Part shown: positions 43,057-51,168 of the stretch, one piece after another
Layout: each line of letters begins with the position of its first letter
Position numbering within the stretch: the first letter of the stretch is position 1
Origin: Coprenecus sp902388455
GTDB lineage: Bacteria; Bacteroidota; Bacteroidia; Bacteroidales; UBA932
Length of the DNA: 64,000 nucleotides
Direction of reading: 5' to 3'
Assembly: GCA_963931615.1 (NCBI GenBank)
Contig: OZ007032.1
Span: 1,240,001 to 1,304,000, forward strand
Notes under the pieces: generated by a model
What the model was told of the DNA's origin: nothing
The model's database searches: none
What the model saw: the letters and a program-made list of their open reading frames with translations, nothing else
Program-made: the position numbers and the translations under genes

Positions 43057-45108
43057 CTAAAGCACTTCGATGCTCCTGCGGATGAACTCGGACAGATCCT
43101 TGCCTTTCAGCATATTGTTTGCCAGCAGGGCCAGGTCCACTACCTGATGCAGGAGGATATTGTCCTTGGCAAAGCCCTTCATGGCCTCCTTCCTCTGGTC
43201 GCGGACTTCTCCGAGCTCTTTTTCCAGTTCCTTCTTCGCGTCTTTGTCCGCAGTGGGGATATCCTCCTCCTTCTTGTCCTTCATGGCTGCGTCAAGCTTG
43301 TCGATACCGGCCTGCAGCTCGTTCCTGCGGCTGTCGAAAGACGCGCACTGCTCTGACAGAGACGTGCTCTTGGCCTCGAGGATACGCTTGATCAGCGGAT
43401 GCTGGATATTGACGTCGATGGTGTAGGACTCGGGCATCTCACCGTAGAAGTTCATTCCTCCGCCGAGGGCCGACATGTCGCGGTAACGGCGCATGAACTC
43501 GGACTGGGTAATCAGAATAGGAGCACCGTTCTCCCCTAGATTCTCAGGCTTTACGAAGTAGTGGTTGCCTTCGGGCAGGACGGACTCGAACATGTCGGAG
43601 AGGTCGGTCTTCTCGGCCTCGGGCATTTCGGGCTCCTTGACATCCTCCTTACGGATAAGCTTGTCTATCGAGTCGGCGTCCACACGGGCAAATGTCGAGT
43701 CAGGAAGCTTGGTCTCCAGCAGGTTGACGAAATGGGCATCGAGCTGGCAGTCGAAGAGCAGGACATCGTAGCCCTTGTTTTTGGCTGTCTCGATATACTG
43801 GTACTGGGCCACGGGATCGGTGGCGTAGAGATATACCACCTTCTTGTCCTTGTCGGTCTGAGCTGTCTCTATTGCCTTGCGGTAATCGTCGTAGGCGAAA
43901 TACTTGCCGTCAGTGTTCTTCATCAGGGCGAACTTGAGGGCCCTCTCGCAGAACTTCTCTTCGGTCAGCATGCCGTACTCGATAAAAAGCTTGAGGTTGT
44001 CCCACTTCTCCTCATACTCCTTGCGGTCATTCTTGAAGATGTCCTCCAGGCGGTCAGCCACTTTCTTAGTAATGTAGGTGGAGATCTTCTTGACGTTGGA
44101 GTCGGACTGCAGATAACTCCTGGAAACGTTCAGGGGGATATCCGGGGAGTCTATCACACCGTGCAGCAAGGTCAGGAAATCGGGCACGATATTCTCTACA
44201 GAGTCGGTGACGAACACCTGGTTGCAGTAAAGCTGGATCTTGTTCTTGGTCACGTCCAGGCGGTCCTTGATCTTGGGGAAATACAGGATACCGGTGAGGT
44301 TGAAGGGGTAGTCCACGTTCAGATGGATGTAGAACAGCGGTTCCTCCAGCATCGGATAGAGCTCGCGGTAGAACTTCATGTAGTCCTCCTTCTTCAGATC
44401 GGCGGGCTTCTTGTTCCAGATGGGGTCGGTATCGTTGATTATCTTGTCCTTGTCGGTATTCACGTACTTGCCGTCCTTCCACTCCTGCTCCTTACCGAAG
44501 GCGATGGGCACGGGCATGAAGCGGCAGTATTTCTTCAGCAGTTCCTCCACCTTGGAAGTCCCCGCGAACTCCTTGGAGTCGTCATCCAGATACAGGGTTA
44601 TCTCGGTGCCCCTGTCGGTGCGGCTTCCCTCAGTCATGGCAAACTCGGGATTGCCCTCGCACTCCCATCTTACGGGCTTTGCACCCTCCTTCCATGACAG
44701 GGACTCTATCACCACTTTCTTAGAAACCATAAAGGCGGAGTAGAAGCCCAGTCCGAAATGACCTATGATATTACCGGCCACATCCTTGTACTTCTCCAGG
44801 AACTCTCCTGCACCGGAAAATGCTATCTGATTGATAAATTTGTCCACTTCTTCGGCTGTCATGCCGATTCCGCGGTCGGTAACGGTCAATGTATTCTTCT
44901 TCTCATCAGCGGATATCCGCACGGTCAGGTCTCCCAGCTCACCTTTCAGCTCACCGGTATTGGCCAGTGCCTTCACCTTCTGAGTAGCATCCACTGCATT
45001 GGCCACTATCTCCCTGAGGAAGATCTCATGGTCCGAATAGAGAAACTTCTTGATGACGGGGAAAATATTTTCAGTTGTTACCCCTATTTTTCCTTTTTGC
45101 TGTGTCAT
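43057..45108 (-). CDS. htpG: Molecular chaperone HtpG (Hsp90)
   Basis: A 683-residue Hsp90 homologue. The ATPase domain begins 'GVTTENIFPVIKKFLYSDHEIFLREIVANAVDA' (Glu and Asn for ATP) and includes 'LTVTDRGIGMTAEEV' and 'IGHFGLGFYSAFMV'. The middle domain contains 'DIPLNVSRSYLQSD' with the catalytic Arg, and a C-terminal dimerisation segment with a charged 'DAAMKDKKEEDIPTADKDAKKE' insertion follows. The ATG at 45108 matches the family start (MTQQKGKIGVTTE); 26 upstream codons are not family-like. A small inverted repeat TGCCAAAATGGCA lies at 45173-45185, about 65 bp before the start. Confidence 0.96.
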   Translation of the reverse strand: MTQQKGKIGVTTENIFPVIKKFLYSDHEIFLREIVANAVDATQKVKALANTGELKGELGDLTVRISADEKKNTLTVTDRGIGMTAEEVDKFINQIAFSGAGEFLEKYKDVAGNIIGHFGLGFYSAFMVSKKVVIESLSWKEGAKPVRWECEGNPEFAMTEGSRTDRGTEITLYLDDDSKEFAGTSKVEELLKKYCRFMPVPIAFGKEQEWKDGKYVNTDKDKIINDTDPIWNKKPADLKKEDYMKFYRELYPMLEEPLFYIHLNVDYPFNLTGILYFPKIKDRLDVTKNKIQLYCNQVFVTDSVENIVPDFLTLLHGVIDSPDIPLNVSRSYLQSDSNVKKISTYITKKVADRLEDIFKNDRKEYEEKWDNLKLFIEYGMLTEEKFCERALKFALMKNTDGKYFAYDDYRKAIETAQTDKDKKVVYLYATDPVAQYQYIETAKNKGYDVLLFDCQLDAHFVNLLETKLPDSTFARVDADSIDKLIRKEDVKEPEMPEAEKTDLSDMFESVLPEGNHYFVKPENLGENGAPILITQSEFMRRYRDMSALGGGMNFYGEMPESYTIDVNIQHPLIKRILEAKSTSLSEQCASFDSRRNELQAGIDKLDAAMKDKKEEDIPTADKDAKKELEKELGEVRDQRKEAMKGFAKDNILLHQVVDLALLANNMLKGKDLSEFIRRSIEVL

Positions 45109-45297
45109 ATTTTTTAAATTTGAGTATTTTCTGCTATCCGCCGACGCAAAAGACATACCATTTTTAAGCTTCTGCCAAAATGGCACAGACGCTTCCAGGC
45201 ATGATTTGACTCGAATATGAAAATTATACTTTTTTTATAAATAATTTTCAGGGCAACTATTGTACGAAAGTGGTTTTTTTATTCATATTCAACAATA

Positions 45298-45305
45298 TAC
45301 CTTTG
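45298..45305 (+). promoter_or_regulatory. -7 promoter element (TACCTTTG) of the structured leader
   Basis: TACCTTTG fits TAnnTTTG and would start RNA at about 45310-45313, exactly at the 5' arm of the stem described next. No TTG at 19-21 bp is visible. Confidence 0.5.
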
Positions 45306-45310
45306 CCTCC

Positions 45311-45425
45311 GCATCCGATTCCCATGTGAAGGGTGATAAGGATAGTGCTGGAGGCAAACTGAGTTTTAGGGACGGCTCACGTGATTAAGGATTCCTGTGC
45401 AATTGAGAGGGACGGATGCTTTTTT
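45311..45425 (+). ncRNA. Putative structured leader or small RNA, unknown family
   Basis: A 7-bp perfect outer stem (GCATCCG 45311-45317 / CGGATGC 45413-45419) is followed directly by six T. It can extend inward by TCCC / GGGA (45320-45323 / 45409-45412) after a 2-nt bulge. Inside, AGGA / TCCT (45339-45342 / 45393-45396) and TGAG / CTCA (45360-45363 / 45376-45379) can pair, giving a closed, branched RNA of about 109 nt. TTTGCCTCC at 45302-45310 is a perfect 9-base match to GGAGGCAAA at 45350-45358, which could form a competing fold if transcription began earlier. It does not match my memory of SRP, cobalamin, TPP or other known leaders. It may be a terminator-type riboswitch for the DUF3575 gene or an independent RNA. 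Confidence 0.4.
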
Positions 45426-45446
45426 CAGGATAATAAAAAACACCAT

Positions 45447-46016
45447 ATGAAAAGAACGGCAACTATTTGGAGCATTACGGTGCTGATGACGACATTCAGT
45501 CTCACCGCATACGGGCAGAGATGGAGCATAGCTACAAACTTACTGGATTATGCCAATTTTCTCACGCTGAACCTGGAGGCCGGAGCATCTGTCCACCAGC
45601 ACTGGACAGTATCTGTAAAAGGAAGGTACAACCCTTACTCTTTCAGCACGACTCTCAATGACGCAGGCAGGATACAGAACAGGACAGGTTCTGTTTCAGC
45701 AGGATTCAAATACTGGCCGTTCTTTGTTTATTCAGGATTCTATTACGGAGGCCGCATTCAATGGAGCAGATACAATTCGGGAGGTATCATCTCCCATTCA
45801 TCAGAGGAAGGCGATGCTGTCGGCATAGGCATGAACCTGGGTTATTCCCTACTGGTAACCAAGCATCTGAACTTAGAGTTCGGATTAGGGTTGTGGTTTG
45901 GTGGCACAAAATACAAAAAATATAACTCAACCACCTGCGGTAAACTTACGGAATGGGGGCTCAAACCGTTTATCGCACCGAACGACATTCAAATCAACCT
46001 TTTATACACATTCTGA
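45447..46016 (+). CDS. Exported DUF3575-family outer-membrane protein
   Basis: A 189-residue protein: signal peptide (MKRTATIWSITVLMTTFSLTAYG), then alternating strands with the DUF3575 pattern 'SIATNLLDYANFLTLNLEAGA', 'WTVSVKGRYNPYSF', 'FKYWPFFVYSGFYYGG', 'GIGMNLGYSLLVTKHLNLEF' and a terminal 'NDIQINLLYTF' ending in Phe, the outer-membrane insertion signal. The ATG at 45447 is preferred; a GTG at 45381 would place the structured leader inside the gene. The OmpA-like lipoprotein gene starts one base after the stop. DUF3575/OmpA-like pairs often accompany fimbrillin loci in Bacteroidales, but no fimbrillin gene is visible here. Confidence 0.78.
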   Translation: MKRTATIWSITVLMTTFSLTAYGQRWSIATNLLDYANFLTLNLEAGASVHQHWTVSVKGRYNPYSFSTTLNDAGRIQNRTGSVSAGFKYWPFFVYSGFYYGGRIQWSRYNSGGIISHSSEEGDAVGIGMNLGYSLLVTKHLNLEFGLGLWFGGTKYKKYNSTTCGKLTEWGLKPFIAPNDIQINLLYTF

Positions 46017-46017
46017 C

Positions 46018-48030
46018 ATGAAATCCATACATTTGATTCCGGCAATAACAGCCGTAACGGCCAGTATATTCCTGCAGACTTCATGCGCCGTCTCTGTCCG
46101 AAGAAACATCAAGATACTTGAAAGAGACAGCCTCTGTGCGCAACTCTTCCTCCCTGCTGACAACATAGATGATGATCTTTTCTACCAAGACTCATACAGT
46201 TACGTAATAGATGATTCTGTTTCCTCTGACACACTCACTATTATCGGACCGGAAGGAGAAAAGGTTTATTTCATGAAAGCCACTGTTGACTCCTCCGGTG
46301 CTTTACACGCGACAGAAATGCTAAACGAAGTAGTTGTAACAGCCAGATTCAAGAACGTGGCGGAAAGGAACGGAATGGTCCGCATTGCTTTCGACATACG
46401 GATTCCGGACCGAATGATCAATCCACATTGGCAAATCAGGCTCTGTCCTAAAGCTATTATAACAGAAGATACTGTCGACATGGAAGATGTTCATGTCACA
46501 GGATGTGAGTATAGGGAAAAACAGATACGTGGATATGAACTATACAACAACTTTCTTTCATCCATCATCACCGATTCGTCGAAACTTGTTCACAGCACAC
46601 TACTAGAGAGATTTATACAAAGAAATATACCTTTACTGGCAAAATTAAAAGAGGACTCCGCAACCGTCAATCCGAAAATGATAAAAGGCATATACGGCAT
46701 ATCTTTAAAAACTGCACGGGAACACTATCTAAAGCAAACAGCCATCATGCGCAACAATCGCAGACAGAAAAAACTCCCGGATAAATTCACCCAGTATATA
46801 AGTGATCCTTATATAAGCGAAGGCGTTCGTATTGATTCTGTTATATCAAACAACGGCGAAGACATAATTTACTGTTACAGCCAAAGTTTCAGAACACGAC
46901 CGGGACTGAGGAAGATTGATATGAGTATCAGTGGAAGCATATTCCATAATGGAGAAATGCTATACAGTATCCCCGCCTCAAAAGCATTGACATTCTACAT
47001 ATCATCCTTCGCCACACTGGCTGAAAATAAAGAGAAATTCATCACCAGGATTATAGAACGTAAAGTTGAGAGCAATACTACTGCAGCCCTTGATTTCCGT
47101 CCAGGCGAACATCTGCTGGATGAGAACTTTGGTCGGAACCTGTCAGAGATACAGCATATAAAATCCCGTATAGAAGATCTAATTCACAATATGGAATTCG
47201 ACATAGACAGCCTTGTAATAACAGCCTCGTGCTCACCGGAAGGCAGTTATTCTCTCAACAGCCACCTGGCAGGAATGAGAGGGAAAGAGATTGCGCGGTA
47301 TTTTAAGGAATATATCAAAGAATACAACCTCAAAGCGGACTCTGCCGAAAAGGCGGACCTGGGAATTATCTTGAATCTAAATCAATATGACAATCTCGAT
47401 TTCTCCGGAACAACACAGCGTATTACAGATTTTGACTTTATCGTCAAGCATATCCCGGAGGACTGGGACCGCCTTATAGAACTCATAATGAAAGACAGCA
47501 TAATTCAGGACAAACCTGGTATTATCGCTATATGCCGGACTGAGTCCCCTGACATCAGGGAGAACCTGTTGAGCAGACATTCAGAATACACCTATATTAA
47601 AGAGAACCTATATCCGGCATTGCGCGAAGTAAAATTCGACTTCCATCTCCATCGAAAAGGCATGGCCAAGGATACTATCCACACGACAGTGCCCGATACG
47701 GTTTATTATGCAGGTATGCAAGCTATTAGAGATAGAGATTACAAAAAAGCCGTTCAATACCTCGGTCCTTACAAGGACCTCAACAGTGCTGTCGCATTCC
47801 TGGCCATGGACTACAACGCCTCCGCCATGAAGATTCTGGAAAGCCTGCCTGTCTCCAGTAAACGTGACTATCTTATGGCTATTGCCTACTCACGTAACGG
47901 AAATGAAAAGCGGGCTGTGGAATGTTTTGTCAGTTCAATTAACCAAGACCCGTCTATGGCATTCAGAGGAAATCTGGACCCTGAGATAAGCAGACTGATT
48001 GAAAAATACAATCTACTTTCTGCCATGTAA
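46018..48030 (+). CDS. OmpA-like lipoprotein with C-terminal tetratricopeptide-like region
   Basis: A 670-residue lipoprotein: leader with a lipobox at LQTSC (Cys about residue 23). The N-terminal part has a repeated strand module. Around residues 370-460 an OmpA-like peptidoglycan-binding domain is recognisable ('SLVITASCSPEGSYSLNSHL' followed by AGMRGKEIARYFKEY). The last ~130 residues look like short helical repeats ('RDRDYKKAVQYLGPYKDLNS', 'YSRNGNEKRAVECFVSSINQ'). Composition is more AT-rich than most of the window. The gene is coupled to the DUF3575 gene. An anchoring role for surface structures is plausible but unproven. Confidence 0.7.
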   Translation: MKSIHLIPAITAVTASIFLQTSCAVSVRRNIKILERDSLCAQLFLPADNIDDDLFYQDSYSYVIDDSVSSDTLTIIGPEGEKVYFMKATVDSSGALHATEMLNEVVVTARFKNVAERNGMVRIAFDIRIPDRMINPHWQIRLCPKAIITEDTVDMEDVHVTGCEYREKQIRGYELYNNFLSSIITDSSKLVHSTLLERFIQRNIPLLAKLKEDSATVNPKMIKGIYGISLKTAREHYLKQTAIMRNNRRQKKLPDKFTQYISDPYISEGVRIDSVISNNGEDIIYCYSQSFRTRPGLRKIDMSISGSIFHNGEMLYSIPASKALTFYISSFATLAENKEKFITRIIERKVESNTTAALDFRPGEHLLDENFGRNLSEIQHIKSRIEDLIHNMEFDIDSLVITASCSPEGSYSLNSHLAGMRGKEIARYFKEYIKEYNLKADSAEKADLGIILNLNQYDNLDFSGTTQRITDFDFIVKHIPEDWDRLIELIMKDSIIQDKPGIIAICRTESPDIRENLLSRHSEYTYIKENLYPALREVKFDFHLHRKGMAKDTIHTTVPDTVYYAGMQAIRDRDYKKAVQYLGPYKDLNSAVAFLAMDYNASAMKILESLPVSSKRDYLMAIAYSRNGNEKRAVECFVSSINQDPSMAFRGNLDPEISRLIEKYNLLSAM

Positions 48031-48058
48031 GATTTTTTTTAATTTTTTCAACTTTTTT

Positions 48059-48088
48059 TTGGTGGATAAAAAATTTGCCCTATATTTG
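48059..48088 (+). promoter_or_regulatory. Promoter of the tRNA-Val gene
   Basis: TTG (48059-48061, at the end of a T-run), 19 bp, and TATATTTG (48081-48088) form one of the best matches in the window to the -33/-7 consensus. The tRNA starts 16 bases later. Confidence 0.7.
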
Positions 48089-48104
48089 CATCCGCTAAGG
48101 CAAA

Positions 48105-48179
48105 GGGAGCATAGCTCAGTTGGTTTAGAGCGTCTGCCTTACAAGCAGAGGGTCGGGGGTTCGACTCCCTCTGCTCCCA
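48105..48179 (+). tRNA. tRNA-Val (anticodon TAC)
   Basis: A standard cloverleaf: acceptor GGGAGCA / TGCTCCC, D-arm GCTC / GAGC, anticodon arm TCTGC-CTTACAA-GCAGA with anticodon TAC (reads GTA and other Val codons), T-arm GGGGG-TTCGACT-CCCTC, discriminator A. CCA is not encoded. The anticodon and arms were read by hand. Confidence 0.95.
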
Positions 48180-48184
48180 CTGAA

Positions 48185-48225
48185 AAAGAAGCAGCTACAG
48201 AGATGTGACTGCTTCTTTCGTTTTA
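48185..48225 (+). terminator. Intrinsic terminator after the tRNA
   Basis: AAAGAAGCAG (48185-48194) pairs with CTGCTTCTTT (48209-48218), followed by CGTTTTAT. A second hairpin, CCTGCC-TTCGA-GGCAGG (48234-48250), lies between this and the end of the convergent permease gene. Confidence 0.75.
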
Positions 48226-48254
48226 TTCCTAGCCCTGCCTTCGAGGCAGGCCTC

Positions 48255-49496
48255 CTAAAGCATGGGCTTCAGGAGGCCGAACATCAGAAGGGCTACCAGG
48301 AGGGTTACGACGATGTTGAAGCCCTGGGCGATAAGGAAGGCATAGAGGGGACGGCGGTTCTCCTTGCCGAAAATATCCTTGAAGCGGGTTTCAAGCCCGA
48401 TACAGACAAAGGCTATGCTGAAGAGGGTATTCTGGAAGCCTTTGGTGACTGTTCCTACGGTCTTGGCGGTGGCCTCGTCCATGCAGAAACTGAAGACTAT
48501 GGATGCCAGTATGAAACCTACTACGAACTTGGGAAAACGGTCCCAGATGACCTTGGCCGTTACCTTTTCCTGCTGGCCGGAGGGAGTGCCCCGGTAGGAC
48601 CACAGCAGGGAGATAATGAAGGCAGCGACTCCGAGCAGAACATTCTGCGAGGACTTGACGATAACGGCTGTTTTGGCCGCGGTCTCCCCTATCAATGTTC
48701 CGGAGGCGGCAACAGCCCCGGTGGTGTCAATCGTGCCACCGAGCCAGGCTCCCGCCACTTCCTCATTGATCCCCATCACCCTCGAGAGCCAGGGCAGCAG
48801 GTACATCATCGGAATAGCGATGATCAGCACTAACGAGATAACGTATGAAAGCTTCTTATTATCTCCCTTGATAACCCCGCAGGTGGCTATGGCCGCCGAC
48901 ACGCCGCAGATGGACACTGCCGAAGAGAGCATTGTCCCCATCTCCGGATCTATCTTCATCCTCCGGCAGAGCCAGAATGCGAAGTACCACACCGTAAAGA
49001 CCACTATCAGCGACTGGGCAAGCCCGTATGCCCCTGACTCGAGGACTTCCTTGAACAGAATTGTGGAGCCGAGGCAGATGATACCTATCTTTATATAGAA
49101 CTCGCTCTGTATGGCGGCCTTCATCCACTGCGGCACTCCCACGGTATTGCTTATCAGCAGGCCGAGTATGACCGAGAAAAATACCGGTTCCAGTCCCAGC
49201 TCCTTGAAGAACGGCACGGCGGCCAGGAGCTGCGCCCCGAAGGTCAGCAGGAATATCACCAGCAGTGAAAGGAATATCCCCCTGAGCGGACGGCGCAGGG
49301 CAGCGGAGGTCGCGTATGTGAGGATCAGGATGAATACGAACATGTACAGGGCTGAGAGCCAGCTGTCGGCGGTGCCTATGGTCTTGGGCATTTGTGGCAT
49401 CGAGGAGGGAAAAGCGGCCGCGAGGGCGAGGATGACGGCCCCGGCGATGACGATAATCCAGTCCTCAGATGTGAATTGTCTGAGCCATTTTTTCAT
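48255..49496 (-). CDS. YeiH-family putative membrane permease (sulfate exporter family)
   Basis: A 413-residue membrane protein with about ten helices. The family pattern is seen in 'FFSVILGLLISNTVGVP', 'IKIGIICLGSTILFKEVLESG', 'MLSSAVSICGVSAAIATCGVI' and 'GAWLGGTIDTTGAVAASGTLIG'. Family members are annotated as putative sulfate exporters, but the substrate is not established. The ATG at 49496 gives the start MKKWLRQFTSEDW. It faces pncB divergently with -7 elements of identical sequence on each side. Confidence 0.85.
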   Translation of the reverse strand: MKKWLRQFTSEDWIIVIAGAVILALAAAFPSSMPQMPKTIGTADSWLSALYMFVFILILTYATSAALRRPLRGIFLSLLVIFLLTFGAQLLAAVPFFKELGLEPVFFSVILGLLISNTVGVPQWMKAAIQSEFYIKIGIICLGSTILFKEVLESGAYGLAQSLIVVFTVWYFAFWLCRRMKIDPEMGTMLSSAVSICGVSAAIATCGVIKGDNKKLSYVISLVLIIAIPMMYLLPWLSRVMGINEEVAGAWLGGTIDTTGAVAASGTLIGETAAKTAVIVKSSQNVLLGVAAFIISLLWSYRGTPSGQQEKVTAKVIWDRFPKFVVGFILASIVFSFCMDEATAKTVGTVTKGFQNTLFSIAFVCIGLETRFKDIFGKENRRPLYAFLIAQGFNIVVTLLVALLMFGLLKPML

Positions 49497-49517
49497 ATCT
49501 GTCGAATCTTGAGGCGG

Positions 49518-49525
49518 CAAAGATA
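49518..49525 (-). promoter_or_regulatory. -7 promoter element (TATCTTTG) of the yeiH-like gene
   Basis: CAAAGATA on the plus strand reads TATCTTTG on the minus strand, 21 bases before the ATG at 49496. Confidence 0.5.
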
Positions 49526-49547
49526 ACCAAACTTGGATAAATCATCG

Positions 49548-49555
49548 TATCTTTG
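49548..49555 (+). promoter_or_regulatory. -7 promoter element (TATCTTTG) of pncB
   Basis: TATCTTTG would start RNA at about 49562, giving a leader of only five bases to the ATG at 49567 or about 20 bases to the ATG at 49582. This favours the second start. Confidence 0.5.
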
Positions 49556-49566
49556 TTCCCCAAAGT

Positions 49567-50787
49567 ATGAAAAACAGCGCTATGAGACAGATAATAACCC
49601 ACTTCACCGACGATGACCTGTATAAGTTCACGATGTGCTGCGCGGTCATTGACAATTTCCCCAGAGCCCAGGTAAAATATTCATTCACAGACCGGGACGA
49701 CACTATCTACCCCGCCGGCTTCGCAGACGAGCTTTCCAGACAGATTGCCGCCCTGGAGGATGTCGTCATCACTCAGGAAGAAATAGACTTCATGAAGCGC
49801 AGGTGCAGCTACATCCCGGGATGGTTCTACAACTATCTGAAGGGCTACCGATTCGACCGCCGGTGGGTGCAGGTGAGGCAGGATGAGGCCGGACACCTCG
49901 AGATAGACATCGAGGGCAGCTGGGCCGACACCATCCTGCTGGAAGTGAAGATTCTGGCCATCATATCGGAACTCTTCTACATCTTCACTGGAGAGTGCCG
50001 CAATTTCGACTACAGCGCATATTATGACAAGACATACCGCAAGGCGGAACGACTCCTGGAAGCCGGCTGCGTATACAGTGACTTCGGCACCCGCCGCAGG
50101 GCCTCATTCGAGGCTGAGGACACGGTCGTCAGGGCAATGAAGGACTGCTCAGGAAGCCGTCAGTGGCCCGGGCGCTTCGTAGGCACGAGCAATGTCTACT
50201 TAGCCATGAAATACGACCTCATCCCGGTCGGGACCATGGCCCACGAGTTCATCTGCGCCATCGGCGGCATGTACGGTCCGCAGATGGCCAACCACATAGC
50301 CATGGACTGCTGGCGCAACACTTTCCGGGGAGCCCTCGGCACCTTCCTCTACGACAGCTTCGGCTGGGATATTTTCAGCCTGAACTTTTCGGAGGACTTC
50401 GCCAACCTGTTCAAGGGGCTGAGAGTGGACAGCGGGGACAACCGCGAGCAGCTCATGCGCATAGTGGACAAGTACCGCTCCCTCGGCATCGATCCCCGCA
50501 CCAAGCAGGTGATATTCAGCAATGCCCTGGACGTAGACCACGCCATCGAGATCCAGAGTTACGCCACAAACTACTGCCAGCCGTCGTTCGGCATAGGCAC
50601 ACACTTCACCAACGACTTCGACGGTGTCCGCCCCATGAACATCGTCATCAAGCTCATCGCCGCCAAGATTACCGAGTCCTGGTCCTTCTACAACGACACC
50701 TGCAAGCTCAGCGAGGACACCGGCAAGCACACCGGCCACCCCGAAGTCGTGAAGCGCTTCATGCAGGCCCTGAACTTCAAACAATAA
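49567..50787 (+). CDS. pncB: Nicotinate phosphoribosyltransferase
   Basis: Converts nicotinate and PRPP to nicotinate mononucleotide for NAD salvage. The 406-residue enzyme has 'ITHFTDDDLYKFTMCCAVI', 'RRRASFEAEDTVVRAM', 'FVGTSNVYLAMKYDLIPVGTMAHEFI' (His of the catalytic region), 'VDSGDNREQLM' and 'GIGTHFTNDFDG' near the C-terminus, all PncB hallmarks. A second ATG at 49582 (MRQIITHFTDDD) fits both homologues and the promoter position better; the first ATG is kept here as the longest form. It complements the nicotinamidase encoded at 3796. Confidence 0.93.
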   Translation: MKNSAMRQIITHFTDDDLYKFTMCCAVIDNFPRAQVKYSFTDRDDTIYPAGFADELSRQIAALEDVVITQEEIDFMKRRCSYIPGWFYNYLKGYRFDRRWVQVRQDEAGHLEIDIEGSWADTILLEVKILAIISELFYIFTGECRNFDYSAYYDKTYRKAERLLEAGCVYSDFGTRRRASFEAEDTVVRAMKDCSGSRQWPGRFVGTSNVYLAMKYDLIPVGTMAHEFICAIGGMYGPQMANHIAMDCWRNTFRGALGTFLYDSFGWDIFSLNFSEDFANLFKGLRVDSGDNREQLMRIVDKYRSLGIDPRTKQVIFSNALDVDHAIEIQSYATNYCQPSFGIGTHFTNDFDGVRPMNIVIKLIAAKITESWSFYNDTCKLSEDTGKHTGHPEVVKRFMQALNFKQ

Positions 50788-51065
50788 AACCCAATCTGTT
50801 CCCTACAACTCAGTCCCGGCTGGGAGCCCTGCTTGTAGGTCTCCCGGGTACGGGCAAGACCCTCATCGCCAAGGCCGTGGCCGGAGAGGCAAAAGTGCCG
50901 TTCTTCAGCATGTCCGGCTCGGAGTTCGTACAGATGTTCGTCGGCATGGGCGACAAATACGACATGATGGCTTTGGAGACAGTCAGCAACGCCTACCTCC
51001 TCGAAAAGGAAACCATCACCGGTGACGAATTCATGGCCATCCTCGCCAGATACACCAAAGCCTGA
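50784..51065 (+). pseudogene. Internally deleted remnant of ftsH
   Basis: Directly after pncB, in another frame, about 93 codons encode two pieces of the FtsH AAA protease: 'LGALLVGLPGTGKTLIAKAVAGEAKVPF' together with the following 'FSMSGSEFVQMFVGMG' (Walker A region), joined to a C-terminal 'ALETVSNAYLLEKETITGDE' and FMAILARY. The Walker B, SRH and the HExxH zinc protease region between them, some 300 residues, are missing, as is the membrane-anchoring N-terminus. There is no ATG start. This is a fragment, not a working protease. Confidence 0.7.
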
Positions 51066-51070
51066 CGGCT

Positions 51071-51145
51071 CACCTTCCGAAGGTGGGAGGTTTTCCGAAA
51101 GTGGAAAAGGCGGAAGACGGACGGGCACAACTCCTTCGGAAGGAG
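51071..51145. repeat. Three short TTCSGAA-centred palindromes
   Basis: CACCTTCCGAAGGTG (51071-51085), TTTTCCGAAAGTGGAAAA (51091-51108) and CTCCTTCGGAAGGAG (51131-51145) are three different inverted repeats with a common TTCSGAA-type core, between the ftsH remnant and the end of tex. The last may help terminate tex transcription; none has a clear T-run. Confidence 0.5.
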
Positions 51146-51168
51146 TGAGAACGCGAAGGGCGGACAGG

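Larger units (their letters stand above)
45109..45446. other. Intergenic region between htpG and the DUF3575 gene
   Basis: Left half: AT-rich htpG upstream DNA with the 13-bp palindrome TGCCAAAATGGCA (45173-45185); no CIRCE element and no clear -7 motif for htpG were found. Right half: TACCTTTG (-7) followed by the structured RNA region described separately. Confidence 0.45.

Noticed and set aside
45302..45425. Cobalamin, TPP or SRP RNA identity for the structured leader
   Set aside because: The conserved boxes of these RNAs (for example the SRP GGAA loop with AGCA, or the cobalamin box) are not present, so it is left unnamed.
50163..50783. N-terminal part of a longer frame upstream of the ftsH-like segment
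   Set aside because: It is a shifted frame inside pncB rich in Arg/His/Pro; only the portion after the pncB stop resembles FtsH.
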